This document shows, in pieces, positions 11,206 through 23,100 of a DNA stretch of 64,000 nt. The translations under genes and the position numbers were made by a program. Origin of the DNA: Nymphaea colorata. Its lineage: Eukaryota > Streptophyta > Magnoliopsida > Nymphaeales > Nymphaeaceae. The notes under the pieces are model-generated. The model was not told where the DNA came from. It did no database searches and worked only from the letters and a program-made list of their open reading frames with translations. Position 1 is the first letter of the stretch; each line of letters begins with the position of its first letter. Location of the stretch: positions 10,988,571 to 11,052,570 of the forward strand of contig NC_045138.2 in NCBI RefSeq assembly GCF_008831285.2, written 5' to 3'.

Positions 11206-14200
11206 GTAGACATAAAGAAATGAATTCAATTGCTCAGTTATAGTTCCTCTAATGAGATCAACTTGCACTGATATATAGACATTCATGTAAATGATTATAA
11301 TCCTAAGTACAAAATGATTATAATTATAGTTCATTGAATGAGTGCAACTTGTACTTACATGTACAAAGATTTATCTAAATGATAAGAGCCGCAAGTAAAG
11401 AATGGTGCAAAAGTGCTTTAGTTCCTACATTTGCACAAATGTAAATAATCTAATCAGATTAATTTATAATTGCATTCATAGACATTCATTTAAATCACTG
11501 TAATCACAAGTATGTAATGAAACAAACGATATTTAGTTCATTCATTTGCATTGTTATAATTCAATCAATGAGTTCATCTATAAATTACATTTATAGAGAT
11601 TCATTTAAATCAATATAATCACAAGAACGAGTTTAAGTCCTTCATTTGAGAACATTTATGAATTTGTTTTGTACTTACATCTATGAAAATTCTTTTAAAT
11701 GATTATGTTCATAAGTATGAAATAATACGAATGAGATTAAGGTCAATTTGCACAATTATAGTTCTTCCAATGCCTTTAACTTGTAATTACATTTATAGAT
11801 ATTCGTTAAAATATTTACAATCACAAGGACACATTCATAAAAATGAGGCTCAACTTTTTCATTTGCTCAATTGTAGTTTGTCTAATGAGATTAACTACTA
11901 ATTACAATTATAGAGATTTAATTAAATGATTAGAATCACAAGTATAAAATGACATAACAAGATTAAAGTCCATCATTTAAATATTTTTGGATCAGCAAGT
12001 GGATCAATTTGTAATTACATCTAGAGAGATTCATTTAATTAAGTGTAAACACAAGTCTATAACGATATGAACGAGTTTTAGCTTTTTATTTGAATAATTT
12101 TGGTTCATTTAACAAGTTTAACTTGTAATTACATTTATGAAAATTTATTTAAATAATTATAATAACAACCATGCCATAACACAAACATGATTTACGTCCT
12201 TAATTTGCTCTATTGCAGTTCATCTAATGAGATTAAGTTGTAATAACAACTATAAATGTTCATTTAAAAAATGAGAATCACGTACAAAACCATACAGATG
12301 AGATTTAGGTTCTTCATTTGTACAATTTTAGATTATTGATCAGTATAAGTTATAATTACATCCATAGATATTCATTTAAATAATTAGAATCACATGTACG
12401 CAATATATAAATGAGATTTAGGTTGCTTATTTGTTCTATTGTAATTTGTTTTATGATATTAACTTGTAATGACAGCCATGTAGATTCATATAAGTAATTA
12501 TAACCGAAAGCACATAATGAAATGAATTATTTAGGCTATTCATTTGCACCATTGTAATTCTTCCATTGAGTTTGACTTGTAACTACTTCTATAGAAATTT
12601 ATTTAAATGCTTTTAATTACAAGTGCATAATGAAATTAACACGATTTTGGTCATTCATTTTTGCAATTCTTTATCATTTATTGAGATTAATTTGTAACTG
12701 CATTTACAAAAATTCATTTGAAAGATTTTAATCACAAGTACATAATGATGTAGATAAAATTTAGGTCATTCATTTGCACAATTATAGTTCTTCGAATGAG
12801 TTTAACATGTAGTTACATGTATAAAGATTCATTAAATTATTACAATCATAAATAAGTAATGAAATGAACGAGATTTAAATATTTCATTTGCACAACTATA
12901 GCTCATCCAATGAGTTTAAATTGTAAATACTCAAGATTTATTTAAATCATCATAATCATAAATACATCTAATGAGATTAACATGTAATTACATCTATACA
13001 TATTCATTTGATTGATTGTAACCAAAAGTACATAATTGTATGAATGAAATTTATCTTTTCATTTGTTATATTATAGTTTATCTAACAAGACTAACTTATA
13101 ATGACATGTACAAATATTCATTTGAATGCTTATAATCACAAGTATGTAATGAAATCAACGAGAATTAGGTCCTTCATTTGTGTCACTATAGTCCATTATA
13201 TGAGTTTTACTTGTCATTACGCATATAAACATTCATTTAAACTATTGTAATAACAGGTACATAATAAAATGATCAAGACATAAGTCAGTTATTTTCTCAA
13301 TTTAAAAAATCTAAAGAGATTAACTTGTAATTACATTCATAAAAATTCATTTAAATGATTGTAATCACAAGTACATAAAGAAACGAATGAGACGCAGGTC
13401 ATTCATTTAGAAAATTGTAGTTTGTCCAATGAGATTAAATTGTAATTACATGTATAGAAATTCATTTAAATGATTGTAATCATAAGTACATATTCATATG
13501 ATTGAGGTTTAAGTCAATCATTTGTGCAGTTGTAGTTCATCTAATGAGGGTAACTTGTAATTACATCTATAGGAATTCATATAAATGATTGTAATAACAA
13601 GTACGTAATGATACAAACAAGATTTACATCATTCATTTGCACAATTATAGTTTGTCTAATGAGATTAATTTGTAATGTCAATTGATAGGGATTCATTTAA
13701 ATGATTAGAATTACACATATTGAAATAAATGAGATTTGGGTCTTTCATTTTTATAATTATAATTTCTCACTAGATTAAATAGTAATTATATTTAAAAATA
13801 TTCATTTGAATGATTATATTCACAAGTATGTAATGATATGAATGATATTTGGGTCCTTCTTTTGTACAACTTTAGCTTATCTGATGAAAATAACTTGTAA
13901 TTACATCCATGGAGATTCATTGAATGACTAAATCACAAGTACAAATAGCACAAATGAGATTGAAGACCTTTATTTGCACACATTTTAGATCTTCTAATGT
14001 GATAAACTTGTAATTACTAATCACATAGATTCGTCTGATTGATTGTAATCACAAGTTCATTGTCATATATAAAGGTTCTTTTAGCTTGCTATAATCACAA
14101 ACATTAAATAATATAAACGAGATTTAGGTCCTTCATTTGCAAAATTTTAGATCATTAATGAGTTTAACTTGTCATTATATTTTCAAAAATTCATTTAAAT

Positions 14201-15828
14201 TTGATTTATGTCATTCATTTGTTCTGTTGTGGTTCATCTAATATGTTTAACTTGTAATTACATCTATAGAGATTTAATTAAATGATTATAATTATAGAAA
14301 TCAAAGACAATACAAATGAGATATAGGTCATTCATTTGTACTATTATAGTTTGTATGTTATGATTAACTTGTAATTAGATGAATTAAGATTAATTTGATT
14401 GATTGTAATCTCAAGTACATAATCCAATGAACGAGATTTAGATATGTCATTTGTATACTTGTTGATCATCCAATGACTTTAACTTGTAATTATATATATA
14501 GTGATTCATTTAAATGACTATAATCATAAGTACATAATGTTACAAATGAGATTTATATCTTCCTTTTGTACAATTGTAGATTATCTAATGAGATTGTCCA
14601 TGTACAAAGATTCATTTCCATGATTGTAATCACAAGTTTGTAATGATATGAACGATATTTATGTCTTTTATTTATACAATTGTACTTCATACAATAGATC
14701 TTAACTTGTAATTACATGTATAAAGGTTCCTTTGATTGAATAGAATTGAAAGTATGAAATCATATTAATGATATTTAAGTCATTTATTTTCATAATTTTA
14801 TATAATATGATGATATTACCTTAAAATTATATTAATATATATTCATTTAAATGATTGTATTTATAAGTATATAAGCAAATGAATGAGATTTAAGTCCTTC
14901 ATTTGCATATTTGTTATTCATCCAATGAGATTAAAAATGTAATGACATCCATAGAATTTCATTTAAATGATTATATATAACACATGTATGTAATGAAAGA
15001 TTAAAATTTAGGTCATTCATTTGCATCATTTTAGTTTATCAAATGAGTTTAACTTGTAATTACAATTATAGAGATTTATTTAAATGATTATAACAAGTAT
15101 GCAATGCAAATGAACATGATTTAGTTCTTCATTTGTACAATTGTAGTTCATCCAATGAGTTTAACTTGCATTTACATTTATATAGATTCATTTAAATGAC
15201 TTCAATCACATGTACGTAATGAAATGAAGAGATTTACGTCATTCATTTGCACAATTTTAGATCTTTTAATGAAATTAACTTGCAATAACATCTCTAGATA
15301 TTCATTTCAATGATTATATTCAGAAGTACATAATGTCACATACAAGATTTATGTCCTTTATTTTCTCAATTGTAGATAATTTAATGAGATTAACTTGTAA
15401 TTACATCTACAGATTCATTTAAATGTATGAAAATTATACAAATGATATTTATGTCATTCATTTACACAATCTTAAAGTACTAATGAGTTTTATGTATAAT
15501 ACAATCTACATATATTCATTTAAATAATTATAATCATACATTTGTAACAAAATGAATGAGATTTAGGACATTCTTGTGCACAATCGTAGTTTGTCTAATG
15601 TGGTTAATTTATAATGACATCCATACACATTCATTTAAATGATTATAATCACAAGTACATAATGAAATGAATGACATTTTAGACTCTATTGTAGTTTTTC
15701 CAATGTGTTTAGCTTCTAATTGCATAGATACATATTTACTTGATTTATTCTAATCACAAGTGTGTAATGAAATGAACAAGATTTCAGTCATTCATTTGCA
15801 CAATTGTACTTCATTCAATAAAATCAAA
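11206..15828. repeat. ~115-bp AT-rich satellite array, right block (~40 units)
   Basis: This is the same unit as in the left block. Well-preserved neighbours give periods of 115, 115 and 116 bp (ATTCAT words at 13,345, 13,460, 13,575 and 13,691). Each unit contains the palindrome TCATTTAAATGA and two ATTCATTT...ATTGTA phrases about half a unit apart, suggesting that the 115-bp unit grew from two diverged ~57-bp halves. Units are 70-90% alike by eye, so this is an old, non-homogenised array. Open frames inside it are artefacts. The block ends at about 15,828, where copia coding sequence begins. Confidence 0.9.
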
Positions 15829-15835
15829 AACTTAT

Positions 15836-16025
15836 GCTCCTAGATGCCTGAGCCTACAATGCCACAGTTCGGCCTTCTCTTATTCAAAACAGAAATGAAC
15901 AGCTTTGGAGAAGTGCCTCCTTGGTTCACCAACCATTGATATAATCCTTCATGAAGCAAACTTTGGTGTAGCATTCTGTTTACAGTTTGATGGGTGAAAC
16001 TCAAAATAATAGTTGAAAGGTTCAA
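15836..16025 (-). pseudogene. copia-3 GAG-pre-integrase fragment
   Basis: The frame reads LLHEGLYQW, then a serine/asparagine-type linker. In the adjacent frame comes ELWHCRLRHLGA, the LWH.RLGH signature of the GAG-pre-integrase domain that precedes integrase in copia Pol. A one-base shift lies between the two parts. The fragment is cut off by the satellite junction. Confidence 0.7.
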
Positions 16026-16439
16026 GACACACCTTACATGTTCATGTTTAAAGCTACTATGTTGTCCACAAGCACTTAATCAGTTCTAGATAATGGGTTT
16101 GATCCTTGATGGATGAAGTGTTTGCAATCATATGATGGGAAGGTCCATGTCATGGTACCCTATAGGATTAGAAGAGGTATTTATGGACCAAGCAACAAAA
16201 GCCTTAGGAATGTCATAACATTGGCTGGAGTTGTGAATTTTACACTATAGATTTGACATATAATAAGTTTTCACTTGAACTGGACGCATTTAAATTCTAT
16301 GGCTTGATTGAATTGGCTCATAGTTGTAGTGTTCTTGTAGTACCCATTACTTCCTCCATAATTCGGACGATAGCTGCTTTTGTAATGTCCTTTGCCACTA
16401 CCTCTATTATTGTTCCATCGACCTTTATTTGCTTGTGAC

Positions 16440-16973
16440 ATGAAGGTGACTGCTATAGACTCTTAAGTTGCTTTCTTGTATAAAGGAGCTCTATGGGACT
16501 TGTTTTTCTTGATTAGGTAGCAAGTCATTGATCTCAGTAAAGGAAGACAGCATCATAAACATAGTGACCATGGTACAAAGCTCTCATGTTGAATAGGTAA
16601 ACTGTTGAGAATGTGTAAGACTAAATCTATATCAGCCACATTTTCACTTGCTGAACTTTAAGAATTGTCAAGGAACCTTTACCTTTGCCAAAAATTCTAG
16701 CATGCACTGATCTTGCTTCTTGAAGTTCTGAAGATCCTGCTTCACTTGAAGAATTGGGAGAGTAGAAAATGATGCATACGGCTGCTCCAAGGCTTCCCAT
16801 GCCTTATAGGCTGATGGAATCCTCACTATATGGTTGAGAACTGCTTCACTAACAGTTGTTTTAATCCAACTAAGAGCGAATTCGGCTTCTTTACAAGTTA
16901 AGCAGTCAGGATTCAGAACGGTTTTCTTATTTTTTACAATGGTAGCCACAAGAGGTTTTGATGAACCATCCAC
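16440..16973 (-). pseudogene. copia-3 gag fragment
   Basis: The 101-codon frame at 16,668-16,973 contains the UBN2-type gag pattern: ALSWI..TVSEAVLNHIVRI.SAYKAWEALE.PYAS, then ILQVKQDLQNFKKQDQ.MLEFLAKVK. It continues in other frames with ADIDLVLHILNSLP. All are standard landmarks of plant copia gag. Residues upstream to the primer-binding site are present but broken. Confidence 0.75.
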
Positions 16974-17176
16974 ATACCAAGAAGTCCTGAGAATACATTA
17001 CTGTTGAGACATCAATAGCAAATAAATTTGTTTTGTCCAGTTCGATAGAAACAAGGCTAGCAAGGGCATTTCACTGCATCACTGAATTCAAAGAAGAACC
17101 ACAATGAACTAGCAATCAACTGAACCACCATGCGAACAAGAGATAAGGACAATGGAGAAGCAACTCAGAGCACAAA

Positions 17177-17188
17177 GCTCTAATACCA
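17177..17188 (-). other. Primer-binding site of copia-3 (tRNA-iMet type) next to LTR start
   Basis: Read on the minus strand, TGGTATTAGAGC differs at one base from the canonical plant copia primer-binding site TGGTATCAGAGC, complementary to the 3' end of initiator methionine tRNA. On the plus strand the LTR would begin at 17,189 (TGTTAAACC...), that is, the LTR's 3' end on the minus strand is ...TTTAACA. The far end of this LTR could not be fixed. Confidence 0.75.
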
Positions 17189-20012
17189 TGTTAAACCTGA
17201 AGAAGGAGAGATCAAACACAAACTCACACACAATAGGAACACACTGATGATAGTGGTTCAGCACAAAAGGCTTACCTCCACTTTTCTCTCTCTATTTTCA
17301 CCGGGTTAAATGAGAAAGGTTCCACTATTTTATCAATCGTTCACAAAGATAGTGGAAAGATTATCTCCAACACGTTTTTATTTTTATAAAACTTACTACT
17401 TTTTGTTTAATTTCTACTGTTTTTGAAATTCTCTTAAACTGGTGCCCTCCACGATTTTGTCTTTCCTTATTATTGGCATGGTGTTTGAGAGCCCCTGTAA
17501 CTTCCTTGCTTTTATGTAACCGTTCTGCTAACACTCTAGAAGATTTTCATCTCAATATGCTTCATAATGCTCTTACCATTTCTACCCACTTGCAATGTTA
17601 AAAGGCTCTCATCTTTTATTTCATTAATAGCTAACAACCAAACAGCAACAACAAGCTGGTCTAAATGTAAAATGCTTAAGCAGGTCTTCAAAGGGCAATT
17701 CACTTGACACATCAGGCTGTTGAATACAAATAATTTAGATGATGACCAGTCACTTAACAATAAAAGGGTTACGTGGCGTACTGTAGATTGCTTGACAAGT
17801 TGTTTAGTGTAAGCCCCAATCCAAACCGATCAACAGGTGGTATTTGGTAGGAACTCTTGGTCAGTTAAGTTTTTTTTGCTGGAAGTATATAAGAATTAAA
17901 TGACCGAGAAGCAGGTGGCTTATTATGGCACTTAGCAATGTGACAATGGCAGGTAGCGTTTTGGGATCAACCCTTTGTGGACAGCAATACATTGGATGGC
18001 ATTTGCAATAATGACAAGAATATGATTCGCTGGCAGGAAATGCGCAGCTCTCTGCCAGCAGGTGCAACCTACTTTTAAAATAGAGAGAATTCTGTGGCAA
18101 AGACGGGTCAGAGATCTTCCCACCAACCAAATGACAGGGGGTGCGATCCCCGCTGTCGATGCCGGAAAGTAGAGGATGGGTGGGGAGTTACAGTAGGTAA
18201 TAACAGCTGCATCTTACCTGAGTCTTGTTGTTGCATTTTCTACATGAATCGTCCTTTCTTAGTCATTATTAATCATTTTAATATTTGACTACAAACAATC
18301 GTCGGTTGCCTTTTATTAATTATTAAATGAGGAGAAACGAAGTTAAAGAAGTCTGGTTTCGAGAACTCAACCACCAAGAACCTTATACGTTGAGATGAGA
18401 CCTCTCCCCCCCTTTACTACTGAATCCCCAACCCCATAAATGAATATATATTTCACTAGTCCACTTGAGATCCTGATCACATGGACAGGACATTGGGCCA
18501 CCTTTAATGTATTCTATGGCTAGAATATGCTCAACAAGATTCCGTCCTCACCGACACCCCAAACCGCGTCACCCGTTCATGGGGAAAGGAGCCTTGAGAA
18601 GAACTTGTCGATTACAGTTCATACCGGTTGAATTATTTGAGGCCGTTCCCATTTCCCCACTTGTTTTAATTATAGAAGAGCACAAAATAAAGGATTATTT
18701 TCAGGTCTAGAGTTCCTTTGTGCTTCACATGCTACGCCATCACAAGATGGTGTATTCCATCCCTACATTAATATTCATGACTGCATGCCCCACATAAATT
18801 CGGTTCTTTCTTGACTGTAAAACTTTCTAAGTGCTCTAGCTAATATGGAGTATACCCAACTTCTGATCTCTGTCACTGTGAGGCGAATTGACTCTACAAA
18901 TAAACGAGCAGAGACGTTTTTGGCAGCAGTGTAGAACAATGTTGTTAGCATCAATGCTGTCGGTGCCCTATGGTTTTGTTCAATGCTCACCAGTATGCGT
19001 CAAGCTGTGGCAAGGTTGCATGGACCCACTTTTCTTTTCTCATTTAAAAAATAATTTAAATATTTAAACTTAATTTAAAGTTTAAAGAAATAAGGATCTG
19101 TACTAGCCAGCAACGTATTGGCAAGCAGCCAATGCAGGAGCCCCGATTTTAATAAACATGAGCGTCATTTTTTGGTGCTGTTTTTCTTCTTTCTTTTCCC
19201 CCTTCTTTTCTGCCTGCCTGCGTCGCTTTGATTTTGCTCGACGGTGGCGAAAATGAAGTTCAACTTTTCCACTTTAGTGTTGGTTGAGAAAAAGTGGTGG
19301 GAGCTATCAAAATAAAGCAAAGAATCGTAGAAATTAACTACAGTGGAAATCAAGCAACAAAGAAGCCGAAAGATCAATATTCACCACTAGCTGCATATCT
19401 AACATGTCACACGAATTAATACGGCTGACAATCCAGCTCGAGCAAATTGACCTTTGCATTTTGTTCACAAGAATCAAGACACATATCAACCGCCGTCAAT
19501 GGCACATCCAGTGGTCGTGAATAAAATTAAACCATCCACTATAAATTACAAATTAATGATCCACCAGCAATTACATACACAAATGAAAAAAATACAGTCT
19601 TGGACAAAGAAGAAAGGAAGGAGATCAAACTACCAAGACAGCCGTTCACCTTTTAAATAATTACCAAAATCTTCCCGAATTCTACACAGTATTTAGAAGA
19701 GACAACTAATACAATTACTTATCCCAATAGCCAAAGGCATGAATGACCTTTTCACATCAAATCAAGCAAATGAATTGGCTTTCAAATCTCCATAGATGAC
19801 ACCAAGAGCCACATCCAGGCTCCTAACTGATGTTCTCTTGAAGGCCAATTTGTCACCCGCTAATATCAATTCATCCTTCAACGAAAAAATAGAGACAAAC
19901 AATACTTACAAGCCATTAGACATCCATGGAAGGACAGAATACAGCTTAATTTTGTCTTCATGAGATGTAAACGATTTATTCGAGAAAAGGAGACAACGAA
20001 AAGATCCCCAAC
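17189..20012. other. Gene-free stretch (LTR remains, then low-copy DNA)
   Basis: The first few hundred bases are probably LTR of copia-3. Beyond about 17,600 I recognise nothing. Open frames of 60-89 codons at 17,536-18,710 and 18,775-18,990 have no recognisable domain or supporting splice structure. The last part (about 19,900-20,012) is the likely 3' region of the small gene that ends at 20,013. Confidence 0.4.
19975..19980 (-). promoter_or_regulatory. AATAAA polyadenylation element of the 159-aa protein gene
   Basis: A perfect AATAAA on the minus strand lies 33-38 nt past the stop codon at 20,013-20,015. Plant near-upstream elements normally sit 10-30 nt before the cleavage site, so a short 3' UTR is possible. 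Confidence 0.4.
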
Positions 20013-20492
20013 CTAACCTTCCTTCCTGGATCCGTCGTCGAAGTTCTTGGCGTAGTTGAAGGAATCATACTGAAACCTCTGAATCGGAGGGTTGGAGACC
20101 ATCAATTTCTTGATCTGAGCCCTCACCACATTGAAGACGTGACCCCAACCTGATCTGTGTCCATAGCCCAACATGGCGTCCCCTTCGTTGGTCTCAAGAT
20201 CCCTGAAGAACCCATCCTTCTTGGAGGAAAACCAACCCCATCCCCACTGCCACCACCTCCTCAGGGAGCTCCCAGCCGCATCTCCAATGGCAGACATGGA
20301 CTTGGATCTCCTGACAGACCAAGAGAAGGAACTAGTGGCTGCATCAGAAGATCTCGAGTCAGAGGGGTACATCTGGCAGAGGGAGATGATTCTCTTTCTG
20401 AGGCCACCACCGTCTGCCGTCTTTTGCTCCCTCTGCGAGATGGGTAACGCAGCGTTGCCCTCCCCATGCAGAGATCTGAAGATGGTAGCCAT
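20013..20492 (-). CDS. Small plant protein, 159 aa, Trp-rich core and YDSFNYAKNFDDG tail; function unknown
   Basis: A single open frame of 159 codons. The frame is open further upstream to 20,630, but I prefer the internal ATG at 20,490-20,492 (MATIFRSLHG). The extra 46 residues look like translated leader, and the preferred start gives a compact basic protein. Visible parts: a basic N-terminal half with RSKSMSAIGDAAGSS (62-76); a tryptophan-rich segment RRWWQWGWGWF (78-88); a W.HVF.VVRAQIKKL helix-like stretch (116-130); and a C-terminal motif YDSFNYAKNFDDG (142-154). There is no signal peptide or transmembrane segment. I recall similar tails in small uncharacterised angiosperm proteins but cannot name the family. 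Codons are GC-richer than the surroundings, as expected for a real exon. Position alone suggests nothing about its role. Confidence 0.7.
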   Translation of the reverse strand: MATIFRSLHGEGNAALPISQREQKTADGGGLRKRIISLCQMYPSDSRSSDAATSSFSWSVRRSKSMSAIGDAAGSSLRRWWQWGWGWFSSKKDGFFRDLETNEGDAMLGYGHRSGWGHVFNVVRAQIKKLMVSNPPIQRFQYDSFNYAKNFDDGSRKEG

Positions 20493-23030
20493 GATTGATG
20501 GACGAGGCGGAGAGATCTGAGCTTGAAGGAAGGAGAAGTTGCGCGTCTTTATTTCAAGCAGTACTCGAGGCCTAAGAGCAGCAGGAGCTGCTAGTTGGGA
20601 AAAAGAAAAAGCAGAATTTTTCATGCGCAAGCTAACTTATTCCTATTTTCCTACAAGGGCTTCGTGCTGGCAAATATTTTGCCGACGACAACCTACTTTG
20701 AAGGTTATGCTGAAACTTAGTCTAAGATTCGGCGGAAAATGAGGTCACTGGTCTATTAGAATTACCCTTTTCTATAAGCAGTTCAAAATTTCAAGGGTCA
20801 TACGAAAAAAGTAAAAAGATTTTGATACGAGATGTAGGCTGAAACGTGTACATTGCAACGATGAAGTCTGAGGTTTTATATGATAAATATAGGGAAACGG
20901 AGTTAAGTAGCTCCTGACTGAAATTTTTTTCTGAAAAGAAAAGGAAAAGGAAAAAGAGAAGTTGAAATAAATGCTAAGAAGTCCAGCTAGAGACCGCTTG
21001 TTTGCTTTTGTGGTTGGGGGGCCACACTGAGAGCACAAAGCTGGAGAACGAGAGGCGGAGGGTTGAGGTTGTGGGGTCTTGCTCAATACGAGTGTGAGGG
21101 TGAGCTGGCAGATCTGCCGACACTGAGAAAACCTCGGGGCGGTGCATTGAAAATTTGAAGCGTTAATTAAAAGAACGGGATGGTCGTGTGCTGCTTTTAT
21201 GCACGAAAACCGCTTTCAGTTTTTGCAAACTTTCTACTGGAAAAAAAACAAGGAAAATTAAGCTACATTTCATCCTAAGTCTCATAAGCATGTTTTTGCT
21301 CTTCTGCATTACCTGGTTCCCTTCGCCCACTCTGTAGTAGAGGTATTTATATGTATCCATAGCTCTCTACTCGTACACGGACTGCCTATTCGTACACCTA
21401 CGTATATTAATACAACTTTGCTATGATACTCTCGGGTCGGTGACATTCACTTCCAAGCACATGGCAAGTGGAAGAGCCCATTACATAATTTTGGACTTTG
21501 CATAGCGTGTATGTCATGTACACGTGCAAAAGACCCGAGGAGTACGAATCTAAAGAAAGTAGAAGAGAAAAATAGCGAACATGAGGCACTGGTAGTTTGA
21601 TAATTGTTTCATTGCACAGAATAGAGAGAGCGTCCTGTCTACCACACCATTGTTTTGTTTGTCAAAAAACATCGTTGTTTGTTGTCCAACATTTGTTTTG
21701 TTTTCTACGCCTGTGATTAGTAAGCAACTTTTTCCAGCTCTTACATTCCAGCTGAGAATTCCAATAGGGTCTAGCTTGGGTTAGAAAAATGATCAAAAGA
21801 CCTCTCCAAGGTGTAGATGAACTCTTAGTTTGGAGATCGTTTGCCTCCTCAAACTGGGCCCGAAACAGGCAGATGAAGACTATCAACCCTGGCTGCACAA
21901 ATCGCTCAAATAACCGACTTCCGGTGGCCAGTTCTAACTGAAGGGCGCTCTGATTTGCGCAATCTATGGCTCATCGGAAGGAATGGAACGTCGAAGGAAC
22001 CCTAGAGAGCCATGATCTGAGTTATTTTAGCAGACGAAGCACAACTACGAACATGGCACGTGAATCAGCTCGATAGACTGTTCCTCGAATAGTTGTAGGG
22101 CATGTCTTTGCTAGCTTTTGGAGATCAATCTGCACTGGGCCGTGTAGTCCCCTAGACGAATGAATTGAGGGTCTCGAAGAGGGGTCTTAGGTGAGTCTAT
22201 AGTAGCAAGTGGGGTGGAAAGGGGGCGAGTTGGCTAGGTGAATCAATTTGAAAAACAGTTGGTATATGGCTCAGATTTGAGCTTGGGGACTTTTAAAATT
22301 AACGAGCAATGCGGGCTCCAATGCATTTGGGGGGCATCTAGGAGGAGGTGTGAAATAGAAGGAGGTGGCTAGGAAAGCCAAAGAATATAGCTGCGATCGC
22401 TGCATTCTGACAAAAGGGGCAAATTCCGCTAGAATTGGATTAAATGCTTAAATTGGATGGTTCTTATATCATTAATGGTTTTGGGTCAATAGATTAGAGG
22501 TTGGGGAATCAGATTCTATAGTGAGTTGGGAAATCTAACCAGAATACAGTAGGTTTTGGTGGAAAATCAAAGGTTAGGCATATCAGTAGAGAGGGAAATG
22601 AGAAAACAGGATCTACCTAGAAATTGATCGGTGATGGTGGAGGAAAATGTCGAGCAACATCGAATTAGTAGACTGGACACCGGAAAACGACATCCTGTCA
22701 GTTGGTTGCCATTGATGTGGCTAATGCCTGTCGGAATTCTTCACTGCAAGGCTGAATCAAGGGAGCTATGAGGTGTGCATGAGAGAGAGAGTGAGCAAGA
22801 GGGAGAGTTGCAGCTGCACGGGTAGAGGGAGATGGACGGACTCCGCGAGAGAGAGGACAAGCAGTTAGAATGCGTTTGTCCGACATTGTTTAGAACAGGT
22901 TGGGCCTTTATAACCCCTGTTCCACATGCAGCCTATTCTGCATATGCTACATGTGACGTGTGCATTGGCTGCATGGAAAATGGAACCGACTGTGATGTTC
23001 CATGGTGTTCAGCAAATTCGAATGGCCTCT
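20493..23030. other. Gene-free stretch, includes upstream region of the 159-aa gene
   Basis: The first 300-600 bases should hold the leader and promoter of the gene ending at 20,492 on the minus strand. A TTATAGAAA word at about 20,766-20,774 (minus strand) is a weak TATA candidate. The remainder, to 23,030, has no recognisable coding sequence: frames of 60-104 codons lack motifs. A purine-rich stretch (GAGAGAGAG) lies at about 22,780-22,860. Confidence 0.35.
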
Positions 23031-23033
23031 AAG

Positions 23034-23100
23034 GTTTAACGTGGTTCAACCTTGCCCTAGCGACCGGCAAATTTACCACCTCGTAATTCTGCCAATAGAA
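23034..23100. mobile_element. Copia-LTR-like fragment (AACGTGGTTCAACC motif)
   Basis: The stretch GGTTTAACGTGGTTCAACC followed by GACCGGCAAATTTACC resembles a motif often found in or beside plant copia LTRs. A relative occurs near 10,832 in copia-1. No ends, primer-binding site or coding sequence accompany it, so it is at best a relic. Confidence 0.3.

Larger units (their letters stand above)
15836..17188 (-). mobile_element. Truncated Ty1/copia remnant (copia-3): gag to GAG-pre-integrase
   Basis: Minus-strand order from the right: primer-binding site (17,177-17,188), gag (16,668-16,973 and onward), a basic region rich in N, R and G (about 16,360-16,450), a decayed zinc knuckle, then the GAG-pre-integrase block (15,840-16,025) ending near LWHCRLRH. 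Sequence stops there at the satellite edge, so integrase, RT and the 3' LTR are missing. Several frameshifts and stops are present. Confidence 0.8.

Noticed and set aside
11683-11901. Open frame within the satellite
   Set aside because: It lies wholly inside tandem repeat units, and its sequence is just translated satellite.
6205-15828. CRISPR-like repeat/spacer array
   Set aside because: The whole ~115-bp unit repeats with no unique spacers, and the genomic context is plant nuclear.
20157-20520. Plus-strand frames of 96 and 115 codons opposite the small protein gene
   Set aside because: They are antisense shadows of the GC-rich minus-strand frame, which alone has plausible protein motifs and a downstream AATAAA.
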